Origin: Tsukamurella spumae
GTDB lineage: Bacteria; Actinomycetota; Actinomycetes; Mycobacteriales; Mycobacteriaceae
Assembly (NCBI RefSeq): GCF_012396015.1
Contig: NZ_JAAXOQ010000017.1
Span: 1-64,000 of the forward strand
DNA length: 64,000 nt
Reading direction: 5' to 3'
A program made the translations under genes and the position numbers. Below the pieces are notes generated by a model that made no database searches, was not told the origin of the DNA, and was given only the letters and a program-made list of their open reading frames with translations. Positions 7,744 to 17,886 of the stretch are shown in pieces (position 1 is the stretch's first letter; the number at the start of each line of letters is the position of its first letter).

Positions 7744-10700
7744 CTCTGTCCGATCACCAGCGCGCCGCGCTGCGTTCCGTCCGTCTGAGCTGGGCCCCCA
7801 CCTACGAGGAGGTGTGGGACACGGCGACGGAGGACATGCACGTCGACGGCCTGCACACCGACGTGTGGGAGGACCTCGAGGACGCGCTCGGCGACGCGGT
7901 CGCGTCCACCGGTGCCTCCCCCACCGGACTGGTGATCACCGGCAACGCGGGCACCGGAAAGACCCACCTGCTCACCCGGTTCCGCGCCGAGGTGCAGTCG
8001 GCGGGGCACTACTTCGTCCTGCTGGAGCTGCTCGACGCCTCGGACTTCTGGCGCGCCGCCCTGACCTCGCTGCGCAGCTCGCTGCTGCGCCCGGCCCGCG
8101 ACCACGAGACGCAGCTCGCGCAGCTGCTGTGGCTGCTCTCCGACGAGGCCGGTCTGTCCCGTTCGCACCGTCGGGAGTTCTCCGGGGACGCGATCCCCAG
8201 CCCCGAGGGCCTCGACGCGCTGGTCGCGGCCATGAGCAAGCGGCGCCCGCAGGTGCGCCAGTACCACGGCGTGCTGCGCGCGCTGGTCCTGCTGGCCTCC
8301 CCGGACACCCGCCTCGCCGACCTCGGCTCCGCGTTCCTCGACGACATCGAGGTCGAGGAGACCGCGGCCGAGCGGCTGCACTGGGGCCTGCCCGCGCACG
8401 GCTTCTCGGCGGTCGAGACGGTGCGCGCGATCTCCGCGTTCATGGCCGAGACCGCCGCGACCGTCTTCGCGGTGGACCAGATCGATACCCTGCTGGCCCA
8501 GTCCGCGGCCACGCTGACCTCCCCCGATGCCGCGGAGTACGAGGTGATCGAGCAGGTCGGGCACGGCCTGATGTCGCTGCGGCAGGGCCTGTACCGCACC
8601 GTCACCGTCGCGTGCATGCTGCCGACGGCCTGGGAGACGCTCTCCAGCCGCGCGACGGCCTCCGTCGCCGCCCGGTTCCGGGTGGTGGGCCCGCTCAAGT
8701 CGCTGCCCGACGGGGCCATCGCCCGCGCCATCGTCGAGCGGCGACTGACGGCCGCCTACCGGGCGAAGGATTTCGCGCCACCGCACCCCACCTGGCCCGT
8801 CGCGCCGGAGGCCTTCGCCTCCGCGGTGCACCACACCCCGCGCGACCTGCTCACCAAGGTCGACTCCCACATCCGCGCGTGCGTGTCCACCCGTTCGGAC
8901 TTCGAGCTCGCCTCCTTCGACGACGGTGCGCCGCGCGTCGCCCCGGCGCCGACGGTGCCCGGTCCGGCGCCGGAGCCCGCGCCCCGGCCCGAACCGCCGA
9001 GGTCCTCGCCCGAGGAGGCCCTGGCCCGCATCGACGAGCAGTTCGAGGCGCTGCGGATCCGGGCCCGCGTCGGCGACGTGGCGACGGATCAGGCGGCCGC
9101 GGACAAGCGCATGAGCGCACTGCTCGAGGCGGGCCTGCGGGCCTGGACCCGCGAGGACGGCGGCGAGGGTTTCCAGATCGAGCGCGGCAACAAGCAGCTC
9201 GACGGCCGGCTCCGGCGCCGGCTTCCCGGCCGCGTCGAGGACGAGCAGCACTGGGCGTTCCGCGCGATCCCCGCGCCGAACGCCGTCGCCACCACGAACC
9301 GGGTGCAGAGCGCCGCCACCGCGGCCGGCGTCGCCGCGGGCATGGACCGGCGCAAGCTGTTCCTGCTGCGGTCCACGCCGTGGCCGACGAGCCCGAAGGC
9401 GTCGGCCGTGGTCGCCGACGCCGTGGACCGCGGCGCCGAGCTCCTCCCCCTCGACGAGGGCGATCTCGCGACCCTCGACGCGCTGAGCCGGATCATCGCC
9501 AACTCCCCTGAGGGACTGGACGAATGGCTCATCGCCCGCCGTCCCGCGCACGGGCTGCGGATGTTCGCGGGCCTCGCGCGCACGGCACCGACCGGCGAGC
9601 GCCCCGCGCCCGCGTACCGCCGCGGGGCGGGTTCGGGCCGGACGGGCAGCCTCATCCCCGGCGACGCGGTGGGCCGGGTCGGTGGCCTGTCGAGCGCCGT
9701 CGCGGACGTCATGTTCGGCGGCCCGCCCGCCCCGCGTCCGGAACCCGCGCACGCGCCCGAGGCACCGGCCGCCGCCGAGCCGGCGGCACCGTCGGACTCC
9801 GAGAGCATTCCCGTGGGCACCACCCCGGACCGATCGCCTGTGCTCATCGACCTCGCCGAGCTGCGCAAGCACACCGCGATCTTCGCGGGCTCCGGCTCGG
9901 GGAAGACGGTGCTGATCCGTCGCCTCATCGAGGAGTGCGCGCTGCGCGGGGTCTCCGCGATCGTGCTGGATCCCAACAACGACCTCTCCCGCCTGGGCGA
10001 GGCGTGGCCGCAGCCGCCGTCGGGCTGGTGGGAGGGCGACGCCGAGCGGGCCGAGCGCTACCTCACGGACACCGAGGTGATCGTCTGGACGCCGAACCGC
10101 GAGTCGGCGAGACCGCTGGTGCTGCAACCGATACCGGACTTCGCGGCGCTGCGCGCGGGCATGGACGGATCCGGCGACCCGGACGACACGGACGCGCAGG
10201 AGGCCCGCGAGGGCTTCGCGATGGCGGTGGAGGCGTGTGCGAGCGCGCTGGAGCAGCACGTGGGGGTCGGCGGCATGCGGCGCGAGCAGCAGCGCGCGAT
10301 CCTGCGCGAGGCGCTCGACGCGTACGGCCGGCAGGTGGACCGTTCGGACGTGCGCGGCTTCGCCGACTTCCTGCGGGAGTGGGATTCGACGCGCAGCAGC
10401 CTCGGCAGCGCCGACCGGCTGGCCCCGGAGCTCGCGGAGAACCTGCAGGCGGCGCTCATCAACAATCCGCTGCTCGGCGGCCGCGGCGAGGCGGTGGACC
10501 CGGTGACGCTCCTGACGCCTTCGGCGGGCAAGCGCGCACGGATCTCGGTGATCAGCCTCATCGGCCTGCCCGACGAAACGCAGCGGCAGACCTTCGTCGC
10601 GCAGCTGCAGCTGGCGCTGTTCTCGTGGATCAAGCGGCACCCGGCCGGCGACCGGCCGCTCGGCGCCCTGCTGGTGATGGACGAGGCCCAGCAGATCGCC

Positions 10701-11069
10701 CCGTCGGGGTCGGTGAAGCCGTCCACGGAGTCGACGCTGCTGCTGGCCTCGCAGGCCCGCAAGTACGGTCTCGGGCTGGTGTTCGCCACGCAGGCACCGA
10801 AGGGCCTGCACGACAAGATCGTCGGCAACAGCGCCACGCACTTCTACGGCAAGCTCAACGCGCCGGTGCAGATCCAGGCCGCCAAGGACCTGGCCACCGC
10901 CCGCGGGGGTCGCATCGACGGGATCGGTGGGCTCGGCCCGGGCGACTTCTACCTCGGGTCCGGAGCGTCGACGGTGCGCCTGCACGCCCCGATGTGCCTG
11001 AGCCACCACGCCGCCAGCCCGCCCACCGAGGACGATGTCCTCGCTATCGCACGAAGGAGCACACCGTGA
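7740..11069 (+). CDS. Large ATPase with two P-loop domains, the second HerA/DUF87-like
   Basis: A 1109-residue protein. The N-terminal ATPase has Walker A GNAGTGKT (residues 68–75) and a Walker B-like FAVDQID near 242, resembling the ORC/KAP-type AAA class. A Pro/Ala-rich linker (about 400–430) leads to a middle region with a possible nuclease-like or scaffold fold that I cannot assign. The C-terminal ATPase has GSGSGKT near residue 717, a DPNNDLSRL segment, Walker B LLVMDEAQQ near 978, and the TQAPKGLHDKIVGNSATHFYGK block of HerA/FtsK-type DNA translocases. Two motor domains in one chain with an upstream winged-helix partner suggest DNA translocation or sensing, as in many phage-defence systems. 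No known system matches by eye. It starts by ATGA overlap with the preceding gene, and the next gene overlaps its stop (GTGA). Confidence 0.85.
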   Translation: MTLSDHQRAALRSVRLSWAPTYEEVWDTATEDMHVDGLHTDVWEDLEDALGDAVASTGASPTGLVITGNAGTGKTHLLTRFRAEVQSAGHYFVLLELLDASDFWRAALTSLRSSLLRPARDHETQLAQLLWLLSDEAGLSRSHRREFSGDAIPSPEGLDALVAAMSKRRPQVRQYHGVLRALVLLASPDTRLADLGSAFLDDIEVEETAAERLHWGLPAHGFSAVETVRAISAFMAETAATVFAVDQIDTLLAQSAATLTSPDAAEYEVIEQVGHGLMSLRQGLYRTVTVACMLPTAWETLSSRATASVAARFRVVGPLKSLPDGAIARAIVERRLTAAYRAKDFAPPHPTWPVAPEAFASAVHHTPRDLLTKVDSHIRACVSTRSDFELASFDDGAPRVAPAPTVPGPAPEPAPRPEPPRSSPEEALARIDEQFEALRIRARVGDVATDQAAADKRMSALLEAGLRAWTREDGGEGFQIERGNKQLDGRLRRRLPGRVEDEQHWAFRAIPAPNAVATTNRVQSAATAAGVAAGMDRRKLFLLRSTPWPTSPKASAVVADAVDRGAELLPLDEGDLATLDALSRIIANSPEGLDEWLIARRPAHGLRMFAGLARTAPTGERPAPAYRRGAGSGRTGSLIPGDAVGRVGGLSSAVADVMFGGPPAPRPEPAHAPEAPAAAEPAAPSDSESIPVGTTPDRSPVLIDLAELRKHTAIFAGSGSGKTVLIRRLIEECALRGVSAIVLDPNNDLSRLGEAWPQPPSGWWEGDAERAERYLTDTEVIVWTPNRESARPLVLQPIPDFAALRAGMDGSGDPDDTDAQEAREGFAMAVEACASALEQHVGVGGMRREQQRAILREALDAYGRQVDRSDVRGFADFLREWDSTRSSLGSADRLAPELAENLQAALINNPLLGGRGEAVDPVTLLTPSAGKRARISVISLIGLPDETQRQTFVAQLQLALFSWIKRHPAGDRPLGALLVMDEAQQIAPSGSVKPSTESTLLLASQARKYGLGLVFATQAPKGLHDKIVGNSATHFYGKLNAPVQIQAAKDLATARGGRIDGIGGLGPGDFYLGSGASTVRLHAPMCLSHHAASPPTEDDVLAIARRSTP

Positions 11070-11305
11070 GCCCGAAGAAGATCAGCTGGAGCGAGCTTCC
11101 GCCCCGCGCCAGGACCGCCATCGTCGCGACGGCGGCCGTCGACGCCGGGCTCCGGGCCTGGGCCCTCGCCGACCTGGCCGGACGCGCCGACGCCGAGGTC
11201 CGCGGCCCCAAGAAGCTGTGGGCCCTCGGCCTCGGCGTGGTCAACTCCGCGGGCGTGCTGCCCGCGGCCTACCTGCTGGTCGGCCGCGGCACCCGCATGG
11301 CGTAG
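11066..11305 (+). CDS. Small two-segment membrane protein, third gene of the ATPase operon
   Basis: A 79-residue protein with two hydrophobic segments (about 18–36 and 48–70) around a conserved-looking RGPKKLWAL loop. This looks like the short DUF5652-like membrane proteins common in actinobacteria. GTG at 11066 overlaps the stop of the ATPase gene by four bases and has AAGGAG upstream, so translation is coupled to the ATPase. It could anchor the ATPase at the membrane, but this protein type also occurs without such ATPases, so the link rests on position only. Confidence 0.72.
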   Translation: MSPKKISWSELPPRARTAIVATAAVDAGLRAWALADLAGRADAEVRGPKKLWALGLGVVNSAGVLPAAYLLVGRGTRMA

Positions 11306-11336
11306 TCGGCGTCGGGCGCCCGGCCGTCTCGGTGCC

Positions 11337-11540
11337 CACACCCGTTGTGCCCGGCGCGGCAGTCCTCACACCCGTTGTGCCAGCCCACGACGGCCGCCAC
11401 ACCCGATCCGCGCGTACACACCCGGCATGCAGGGTGTGACTGCGCAAATCAGGTGTACCCAGGGCGTTACACCCGAAATACCTGGCCGGCCGCGGTCTTA
11501 CACCCGAAACGCCCGGCCAGCACCGGCCTCACACCCGGAA
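11337..11540. repeat. Array of ACACCCG repeats with about 30-bp period
   Basis: The intergenic stretch 11306–11560 holds at least seven copies of a C/T-ACACCCG core, beginning at 11337, 11367, 11398, 11417, 11467, 11498 and 11529, plus an inverted copy (AGGGTGTG) at 11431. Most neighbours are 30–31 bases apart. The first two share CACACCCGTTGTGCC, and two later ones share TTACACCCGAAA followed by CCGGCC or GGCCAG. No protein is encoded. It separates the ATPase operon from the convergent DEAD-box helicase gene. Confidence 0.8.
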
Positions 11541-11560
11541 TGCCGCTGCGGCGGCGGTGA

Positions 11561-13045
11561 TCAGCCCGCGGGGCGGGTGGCGCGGCGGCGGGGCTGCTGG
11601 GTGCGCCCCTGCCCCTGCGGGCGTCCCTGGCCCGACGGTGCCTGGCCCCGTCCGGAGCCCTGGCCCCGCCCGGCGCCCTGGCCGCGAGTGGAACGCTGCT
11701 GACCGCCCTGGCCGCGTCCGGCGCCCTGACCGCGGGCCGCGCCCTGGCCGGCACCGTCGGACCGCGCTCCCGTGCCCTTGCCGCGCCCCGCGCGACCACG
11801 GCCCGGGGCGTGTCCGCCACCGGCACGACGCTGCTGCTGCGGCGGCGCGACGGGCGCCGGCTCGACGTACGGGGCGGTCTCGCCGACCAGGTCGACGACG
11901 ACCGGCGAGGTCGCGGTGACCGACGTCGGGCGCGCGGAGATCGCGGCCTTCTTGAGCAGGACCTGGGTGTCCTTGCGCTGCTCCGGCGTCATCACGGTGA
12001 CGACGGTGCCCGAGCTGCCCGCGCGGGCGGTGCGGCCGCTGCGGTGCAGGTAGGCCTTGTGCTCGGCGGGCGGATCGACGTGGACGACCAGCTGCACGTC
12101 GTCGACGTGCACGCCGCGGGCGGCGATGTCGGTCGCGACGAGCACCCGCGCGGTGCCCGCGCTGAACGCCTCGAGGTTGCGGTCGCGCTGCGGCTGGCTC
12201 AGGTTGCCGTGCAGGTCCACCGCGGGAATGCCCTGCGCCGTGAGCTGCTTGGCCAGCTTCTTCGCCTGGTGCTTGGTGCGGGTGAACAGGATCCGGCGCC
12301 CGGTCCCCGACGCGAGGACGCGGACCAGCTCACCCTTGTCGTCCTTGCCGCTCACCTCGAAGACGTGGTGGGTCATGTCGACCACCGGCGAGTTCTCGGG
12401 ATCGACCGAGTGCGAGACCGGATCGGTCAGGAACTTGCGAACCAGCTTGTCGACGCCGTTGTCCAGCGTGGCCGAGAACAGCATGCGCTGGCCGCCCGCC
12501 GGGGTGGCGGCGAGGATCCGGGTGACGACCGGGAGGAAGCCCAGGTCGGCCATGTGATCCGCCTCGTCGAGCACGGTGACCTCGACGCGCGACAGATCGA
12601 CGATGCGCTGGCGCATCAGGTCCTCGAGGCGGCCGGGGCAGGCCACCACGATGTCGACGCCGTTGCTCAGCGCCTGCTCCTGGCGGCCCTGCTTGACGCC
12701 GCCGAAGATCGTGGTCACGCGCAGTCCGGCCGCCCGGGCCAGCGGCTCGACGGTGGCGGTGATCTGGGTGGCGAGCTCACGCGTCGGAGCGAGCACGAGG
12801 CCGGACGGCCGGCCCGCGGGGGCGCGATGGCCGGCGATGCGCGCGACCAGCGGGATCGCGAAGGCCAGGGTCTTGCCCGAGCCGGTCTTGCCGCGACCGA
12901 GGACGTCGCGGCCGGCCAGGGTGTCGGGCAGCGTGTCGGCCTGGATGGGGAAGGGGGTGCTGCGGTCCATGTCATGGAGGGCGGCGATGAGGTTCGACGG
13001 GACGCCGAGATCGGCGAAGGAACGAGTGGACACAGGGGTGCTCAC
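11561..13045 (-). CDS. DEAD-box ATP-dependent RNA helicase with RGG/Q-rich tail
   Basis: A 494-residue helicase of the RhlE/DeaD type. Motifs in order: Q motif (FPIQADTLP, about 32–40), Walker A GKTGSGKT (52–59), PTRELA, DEAD near residue 160, SAT near 190 and HRSGRTARAG near 340. RecA-like domains 1 and 2 are complete. The last 100 residues are low-complexity Gly, Arg and Gln (repeated GRGQG/GQG units), typical of RNA-binding tails. Such helicases remodel rRNA precursors and mRNA, often in the cold. GTG at 13045 is the start. It is convergent with the ATPase operon, across the ACACCCG array. Confidence 0.95.
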   Translation of the reverse strand: MSTPVSTRSFADLGVPSNLIAALHDMDRSTPFPIQADTLPDTLAGRDVLGRGKTGSGKTLAFAIPLVARIAGHRAPAGRPSGLVLAPTRELATQITATVEPLARAAGLRVTTIFGGVKQGRQEQALSNGVDIVVACPGRLEDLMRQRIVDLSRVEVTVLDEADHMADLGFLPVVTRILAATPAGGQRMLFSATLDNGVDKLVRKFLTDPVSHSVDPENSPVVDMTHHVFEVSGKDDKGELVRVLASGTGRRILFTRTKHQAKKLAKQLTAQGIPAVDLHGNLSQPQRDRNLEAFSAGTARVLVATDIAARGVHVDDVQLVVHVDPPAEHKAYLHRSGRTARAGSSGTVVTVMTPEQRKDTQVLLKKAAISARPTSVTATSPVVVDLVGETAPYVEPAPVAPPQQQRRAGGGHAPGRGRAGRGKGTGARSDGAGQGAARGQGAGRGQGGQQRSTRGQGAGRGQGSGRGQAPSGQGRPQGQGRTQQPRRRATRPAG

Positions 13046-13050
13046 GACAG

Positions 13051-13064
13051 GTGTTACCTAACAC
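13051..13064. promoter_or_regulatory. Inverted repeat GTGTTA-CC-TAACAC at the helicase 5' end
   Basis: Six-base inverted arms with a 2-base spacer lie six bases upstream of the helicase start codon. On the helicase strand they contain a TAGGTAACA sequence that could be part of a -10 region. The rest of 13046–13363 shows no gene; it holds this site and the untranslated leader of the following plus-strand lipoprotein gene. Confidence 0.4.
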
Positions 13065-13363
13065 TGGTGGGTGGCGAAGGCGGCGGTGGCCGCATCCGTT
13101 CGCCGCAAGAAAAGAACCGGGAGGTGGTCTCGAGCCGTGCTCGGCGAGACAGGGGCCCGGGAGCCCTACGACGGCGCGGAACGACGGACGTCCCGCATGT
13201 TCTCCAGCATAGCAAGCCTGTTCGCACGAGCGTGCATACTCGAGGGGGAAGTGCCGATGCTCACAGTCCTCGCGGCGGCACCCCTGGTGCGACACGGAGG
13301 GGCTTCATGCGCGACAATGCAGTGGAGGCGTGCACGTCGACGCGCGCCGGGGGAGGCAGGAAC

Positions 13364-13918
13364 ATGACCGCACGTACGACCCGTCCCTTCCGCGGACGCG
13401 CCGGAGCGGCGCTCGCCACCGGTGCTGCGCTGCTCGCCCTGGCCGGCTGCGCATCCGTGCCCGGCACCGGCTCCGCCGATCCGCAGGACGTGGCCGCCTA
13501 CCAGAGCACGATCGCCGCCTCGCGCGCCGCCGCGGCGGCCGCGGCCGGCAAGTCGGCCTGCGCCTCGTGGCAGGCCGGATACGACATCCGCATCGTCGCC
13601 AGCCGCGCCACCGTCGCCTTCACCAAGGATCCGAAGTGGACCTGGGACGGCATCACCACCCTGCTCAACGCCGAGCTCGCGGCGATCGACACGGAGTCGG
13701 GCAAGCTGCCCGGCGTCATCGCGACGGCACAGCCCGCGGCATCGGTCCTCACGGCGATCACCGACTACAAGGCCAAGCTGGACGCCTACGGCGCCGCACT
13801 GCGCGTCGACCAGTCCGCCCGCGCGTCGGGTGACGCCACGTGGGCCAAGAGCAACCCGGCGTTCGACGCGCTGGGTACCGCCGCGACGGCCGTGAAGAAG
13901 GCGTGCCCGTCGTCCTGA
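13364..13918 (+). CDS. Lipoprotein of unknown function, paralogue of the next gene
   Basis: A 184-residue exported lipoprotein. Arg-rich start, hydrophobic core and the lipobox LALAGC put the acylated Cys near residue 28. The mature part is helical, with two Cys (near residue 65 and close to the end) that may form a disulfide. A central block ASRATVAFTKDPKWTWDGI and a later ATWAKSNPAF are shared with the next gene at 14018. ATG at 13364 is chosen because GGGAGG lies just upstream and it places the signal sequence correctly. No known family is recognised. Confidence 0.85.
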   Translation: MTARTTRPFRGRAGAALATGAALLALAGCASVPGTGSADPQDVAAYQSTIAASRAAAAAAAGKSACASWQAGYDIRIVASRATVAFTKDPKWTWDGITTLLNAELAAIDTESGKLPGVIATAQPAASVLTAITDYKAKLDAYGAALRVDQSARASGDATWAKSNPAFDALGTAATAVKKACPSS

Positions 13919-14017
13919 GTCGGCGGCCCGCCGCACTACTCGATTTAGTTTCCACAATTTCGTGATTCGCGATACCTTATGCATGTCCTGTTCTTGATAC
14001 TGAACTAGAGGTGCAGC

Positions 14018-14530
14018 ATGAGTATTCACCAATGGACCGTCCGGACCCTGTCCGCGGGCGTCCTCGCCGCCGCGATCGCCGCCCCGATGCCGGCACTCGC
14101 GACTCCCACCCCGGCTCCCACACCCCCACCCGCGCCGACGGCACCGTCGAACAGCGCCGTCCAGGCGACCTGCGACCAGTGGGCGAACAACCGGGCGCCG
14201 CGGCTGCGGGCGAGCCGGGCCACCGTCGACTTCACCAAGAACCCCGACTGGACCTGGACGGGCATCGGCCCCGGGCTCGACGCCGAGCAGAACGCGATCC
14301 GCGTCGAACTCGGCACCCTCCCCGGCACCGTCGCCCGCGCGGGCACGAACCAGCGGCTGGCGAACGCCCTGCGCGCCTACCAGGGGCGGCTGACCGAGTA
14401 CAACGCCGCACTCAGCGTCGACCGCGGGGCGCGCGCGAGCGGCGAGGCCACCTGGGCCAAGAGCAACCCCGCGTACAAGCGGGTGACCGACGCGACGAAC
14501 GCCGTCATCACCCTCTGCCGCACGCTCTGA
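14018..14530 (+). CDS. Secreted protein of unknown function, paralogue of the previous gene
   Basis: A 170-residue exported protein with a classical signal peptide (residues 1–29, cleavage probably after ALA) and a Pro/Thr-rich stretch (PTPAPTPPPAPTAP) instead of a lipobox. The mature domain aligns with the preceding lipoprotein: RASRATVDFTKNPDWTWTGI against ASRATVAFTKDPKWTWDGI, and EATWAKSNPAY against DATWAKSNPAF. The two Cys positions are also shared. The pair therefore arose by tandem duplication, one copy staying membrane-anchored and the other released. A GAGGTG site precedes the ATG. The AT-rich 100 bases before it probably hold its own promoter. Confidence 0.85.
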   Translation: MSIHQWTVRTLSAGVLAAAIAAPMPALATPTPAPTPPPAPTAPSNSAVQATCDQWANNRAPRLRASRATVDFTKNPDWTWTGIGPGLDAEQNAIRVELGTLPGTVARAGTNQRLANALRAYQGRLTEYNAALSVDRGARASGEATWAKSNPAYKRVTDATNAVITLCRTL

Positions 14531-14545
14531 CCCCGAGCGCGACGA

Positions 14546-14581
14546 AGCCCCCGGCTCCTCCTCGCGGAGGTGCCGGGGGCT
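14546..14581. terminator. Bidirectional terminator between the secreted protein gene and rpsQ
   Basis: AGCCCCCGGC (14546–14555) pairs with GCCGGGGGCT (14572–14581), and the loop itself contains CCTC/GAGG. TGTTCGTTCG follows on the plus strand. It sits between converging genes and would end both the S10 operon after rpsQ and the plus-strand transcript. Confidence 0.75.
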
Positions 14582-14605
14582 GTTCGTTCGGTGGTGCGGA
14601 GCGGC

Positions 14606-14890
14606 CTACTTGGCCTTCTCCAGCACCTCCACCAGGCGCCAGTGCTTGCTGGCGCTCAGCGGACGGGTCTCCATGATCCGGACGCGGTCGCCGACACCGG
14701 CGACGCCCTCTTCGTCATGCGCCTTCACCTTGGAGGTGGTGCGGATGATCTTGCCGTACAGGGAGTGCTTCACGCGGTCCTCGAGCTCGACGACGATGGT
14801 CTTCTCCATCTTGTCGGACACGACGTACCCGATGCGGACCTTGCGGCTGTTCCGCTCCTCGGTGGTCACATTGCTTCCGTTCTCGCTCAT
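14606..14890 (-). CDS. rpsQ: 30S ribosomal protein S17
   Basis: Ribosomal protein uS17, 94 residues, an OB-fold protein that binds 16S rRNA helices 7 and 11. The diagnostic [20 protein letters not shown] is near residue 17 and a [20 protein letters not shown] block follows near 70. The start overlaps the rpmC stop by four bases. It is the last gene of this S10 block; a hairpin terminator follows and rplN is 10 kb away. Confidence 0.98.
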   Translation of the reverse strand: MSENGSNVTTEERNSRKVRIGYVVSDKMEKTIVVELEDRVKHSLYGKIIRTTSKVKAHDEEGVAGVGDRVRIMETRPLSASKHWRLVEVLEKAK

Positions 14891-15117
14891 GCGGCGTCAC
14901 CCTCCGGGCCCGAGGCCAGGCCGAGCTCCCGCTCGCGCAGGATCGTGTAGATCCGGGCGATGTCGGTACGCACGGTGCGCAGGCGACGGTTGTTGCTCAT
15001 CTGTCCGGTGGCCATCTGGAACCGCAGGTTGAACAGCTCCTCCTTGGCCTCGCGCAGCTTCTCCACCAACTCGTCCGCGGTGAGACCGCGGAGATCAGCG
15101 GCGACGGTGTTCGACAT
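14887..15117 (-). CDS. rpmC: 50S ribosomal protein L29
   Basis: Ribosomal protein uL29, 76 residues, located at the nascent-chain exit. The helical hairpin [20 protein letters not shown] and the [15 protein letters not shown] block are typical. It shares one base with the rplP stop and four with the rpsQ start, so translation is tightly coupled. Confidence 0.97.
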   Translation of the reverse strand: MSNTVAADLRGLTADELVEKLREAKEELFNLRFQMATGQMSNNRRLRTVRTDIARIYTILRERELGLASGPEGDAA

Positions 15118-15533
15118 CAGAACTGCTCCTCTCGGGTCACGATGCGGGTCTTGCAGGGGAGCTTGTGCTGTGCGCGGCGCAGGGCCTCGCGAGCGGTCTC
15201 CTCATTGGGGTAGGACATCTCGAACAGCACCCGACCGGGCTTGACGTTCGCGACCCACCACTCGACGGAACCCTTACCGGAACCCATGCGGGTCTCGGCC
15301 GGCTTCTTGGTCAGCGGGCGGTCCGGGAAGATGTTGATCCAGACCTTGCCGCCACGCTTGATGTGGCGGTTGATGGCGATACGAGCGGACTCGATCTGAC
15401 GGTTGGTGATGTAGGCGGGCTCGAGAGCCTGGATGCCGTAGTCACCGAAGGTCACCTTGTTGCCGCCCTTGGACTGGCCGGAGCGACCCGGGTGGTGCTG
15501 CTTGCGGTGCTTGACGCGACGGGGGATCAACAT
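15117..15533 (-). CDS. rplP: 50S ribosomal protein L16
   Basis: Ribosomal protein uL16, 138 residues, organising the A-site region of the large subunit. [17 protein letters not shown] at the start and [22 protein letters not shown] later are diagnostic. The frame is open further upstream over rpsC, but the family start and length fix ATG at 15533, four bases after the rpsC stop. Confidence 0.98.
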   Translation of the reverse strand: MLIPRRVKHRKQHHPGRSGQSKGGNKVTFGDYGIQALEPAYITNRQIESARIAINRHIKRGGKVWINIFPDRPLTKKPAETRMGSGKGSVEWWVANVKPGRVLFEMSYPNEETAREALRRAQHKLPCKTRIVTREEQF

Positions 15534-15537
15534 GGTG

Positions 15538-16753
<1,216 letters not shown>

Positions 16754-16754
<1 letters not shown>

Positions 16755-17035
16755 TAGCGGCGCTTCGCCTTCCGGTCGTCCTTGATGTGGCCCTTGAACG
16801 TCCGCGTCGGGGCGAACTCGCCCAGCTTGTGACCCACCATGTTCTCCGAGACGAACACCGGCACGTGCTTGCGACCGTCATGGACGGCGAAGGTGTGACC
16901 GATGAAGTCGGGGATGATGGTGGAGCGGCGCGACCAGGTCTTGATGACCTGCTTGGTGCCCTTGTCGTTCTGGACGTCGACCTTCGCGAGGAGGTGGTCG
17001 TCGACGAACGGGCCCTTCTTGAGGCTGCGTGGCAT
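16754..17035 (-). CDS. rpsS: 30S ribosomal protein S19
   Basis: Ribosomal protein uS19, 93 residues, in the head of the small subunit. [15 protein letters not shown] and the later [17 protein letters not shown] are diagnostic. It begins 14 bases after rplB with a GGAGGGAG ribosome-binding site in the gap. Confidence 0.98.
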
Positions 17036-17049
17036 TCTCTAACTCCCTC

Positions 17050-17886
17050 CTAGCGCTTGTTCTTACCGGACTTGCGGCGACGCACGATCAGCTTGTCGCT
17101 CGCCTTGTTCTTGCGGGTGCGGCCCTCGGGCTTGCCCCACGGGCTCACCGGGTGGCGACCACCGGAGGTCTTACCCTCACCACCGCCGTGCGGGTGATCG
17201 ACCGGGTTCATGACGACACCACGGACGGTCGGGCGCTTGCCCTTCCACCGCATACGGCCGGCCTTGCCCCAGTTGATGTTGCTCTGCTCGGCGTTGCCCA
17301 CCTCGCCGACGGTGGCGCGGCAGCGCACGTCGACGCGACGGATCTCACCGGAGGGCATGCGCAGGGTCGCGTAGGCGCCCTCCTTGCCCAGCAGCTGGAT
17401 GCTGGCACCGGCCGAGCGGGCCATCTTGGCACCGCCACCGGGACGCAGCTCCACGTTGTGGATCACCGTGCCGGCGGGGATGTTCCGCAGCGGCAGGCAG
17501 TTGCCCGGCTTGATGTCGGCGTTGGGGCCCGACTCGACGATGTCGCCCTGCTTGAGGTCCTTGGGAGCGAGGATGTAGCGCTTCTCGCCGTCCAAGTAGT
17601 GCAGCAGTGCGATCCGCGAGGTGCGGTTCGGGTCGTACTCGATGTGCGCGACCTTGGCGTTGATGCCGTCCTTGTCGTGACGACGGAAGTCGATCAGACG
17701 GTAGGCGCGCTTGTGGCCGCCACCCTTGTGCCGGGTGGTGATGCGGCCGTGCGCGTTACGGCCACCGTGGCCGTGCAGCGGACGGATCAGCGACTTCTCC
17801 GGGGTCGAACGCGTGATCTCGTCGAAGGTCGAGCCCGACGAGCCACGACGACCCGGAGTGGTCGGCTTGTACTTGCGGATAGCCAT
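17050..17886 (-). CDS. rplB: 50S ribosomal protein L2
   Basis: Ribosomal protein uL2, 278 residues, needed for subunit joining and peptidyl transfer. [15 protein letters not shown] at the start and the conserved [14 protein letters not shown] loop near residue 225, which contains the critical His, are present. The gene directly abuts rplW. Confidence 0.99.
   Translation of the reverse strand: MAIRKYKPTTPGRRGSSGSTFDEITRSTPEKSLIRPLHGHGGRNAHGRITTRHKGGGHKRAYRLIDFRRHDKDGINAKVAHIEYDPNRTSRIALLHYLDGEKRYILAPKDLKQGDIVESGPNADIKPGNCLPLRNIPAGTVIHNVELRPGGGAKMARSAGASIQLLGKEGAYATLRMPSGEIRRVDVRCRATVGEVGNAEQSNINWGKAGRMRWKGKRPTVRGVVMNPVDHPHGGGEGKTSGGRHPVSPWGKPEGRTRKNKASDKLIVRRRKSGKNKR

Noticed and set aside
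7398-11009. A very long open frame on the minus strand opposite the ATPase gene
   Set aside because: It has no family features and is rich in Arg, Gly and His, as expected from a GC-rich antisense frame. The plus strand carries clear ATPase motifs.
11337-11540. CRISPR array made of ACACCCG repeats
   Set aside because: The repeated core is only 7–12 bases and the intervals vary (19, 30–31, 50). This does not fit repeat–spacer structure.
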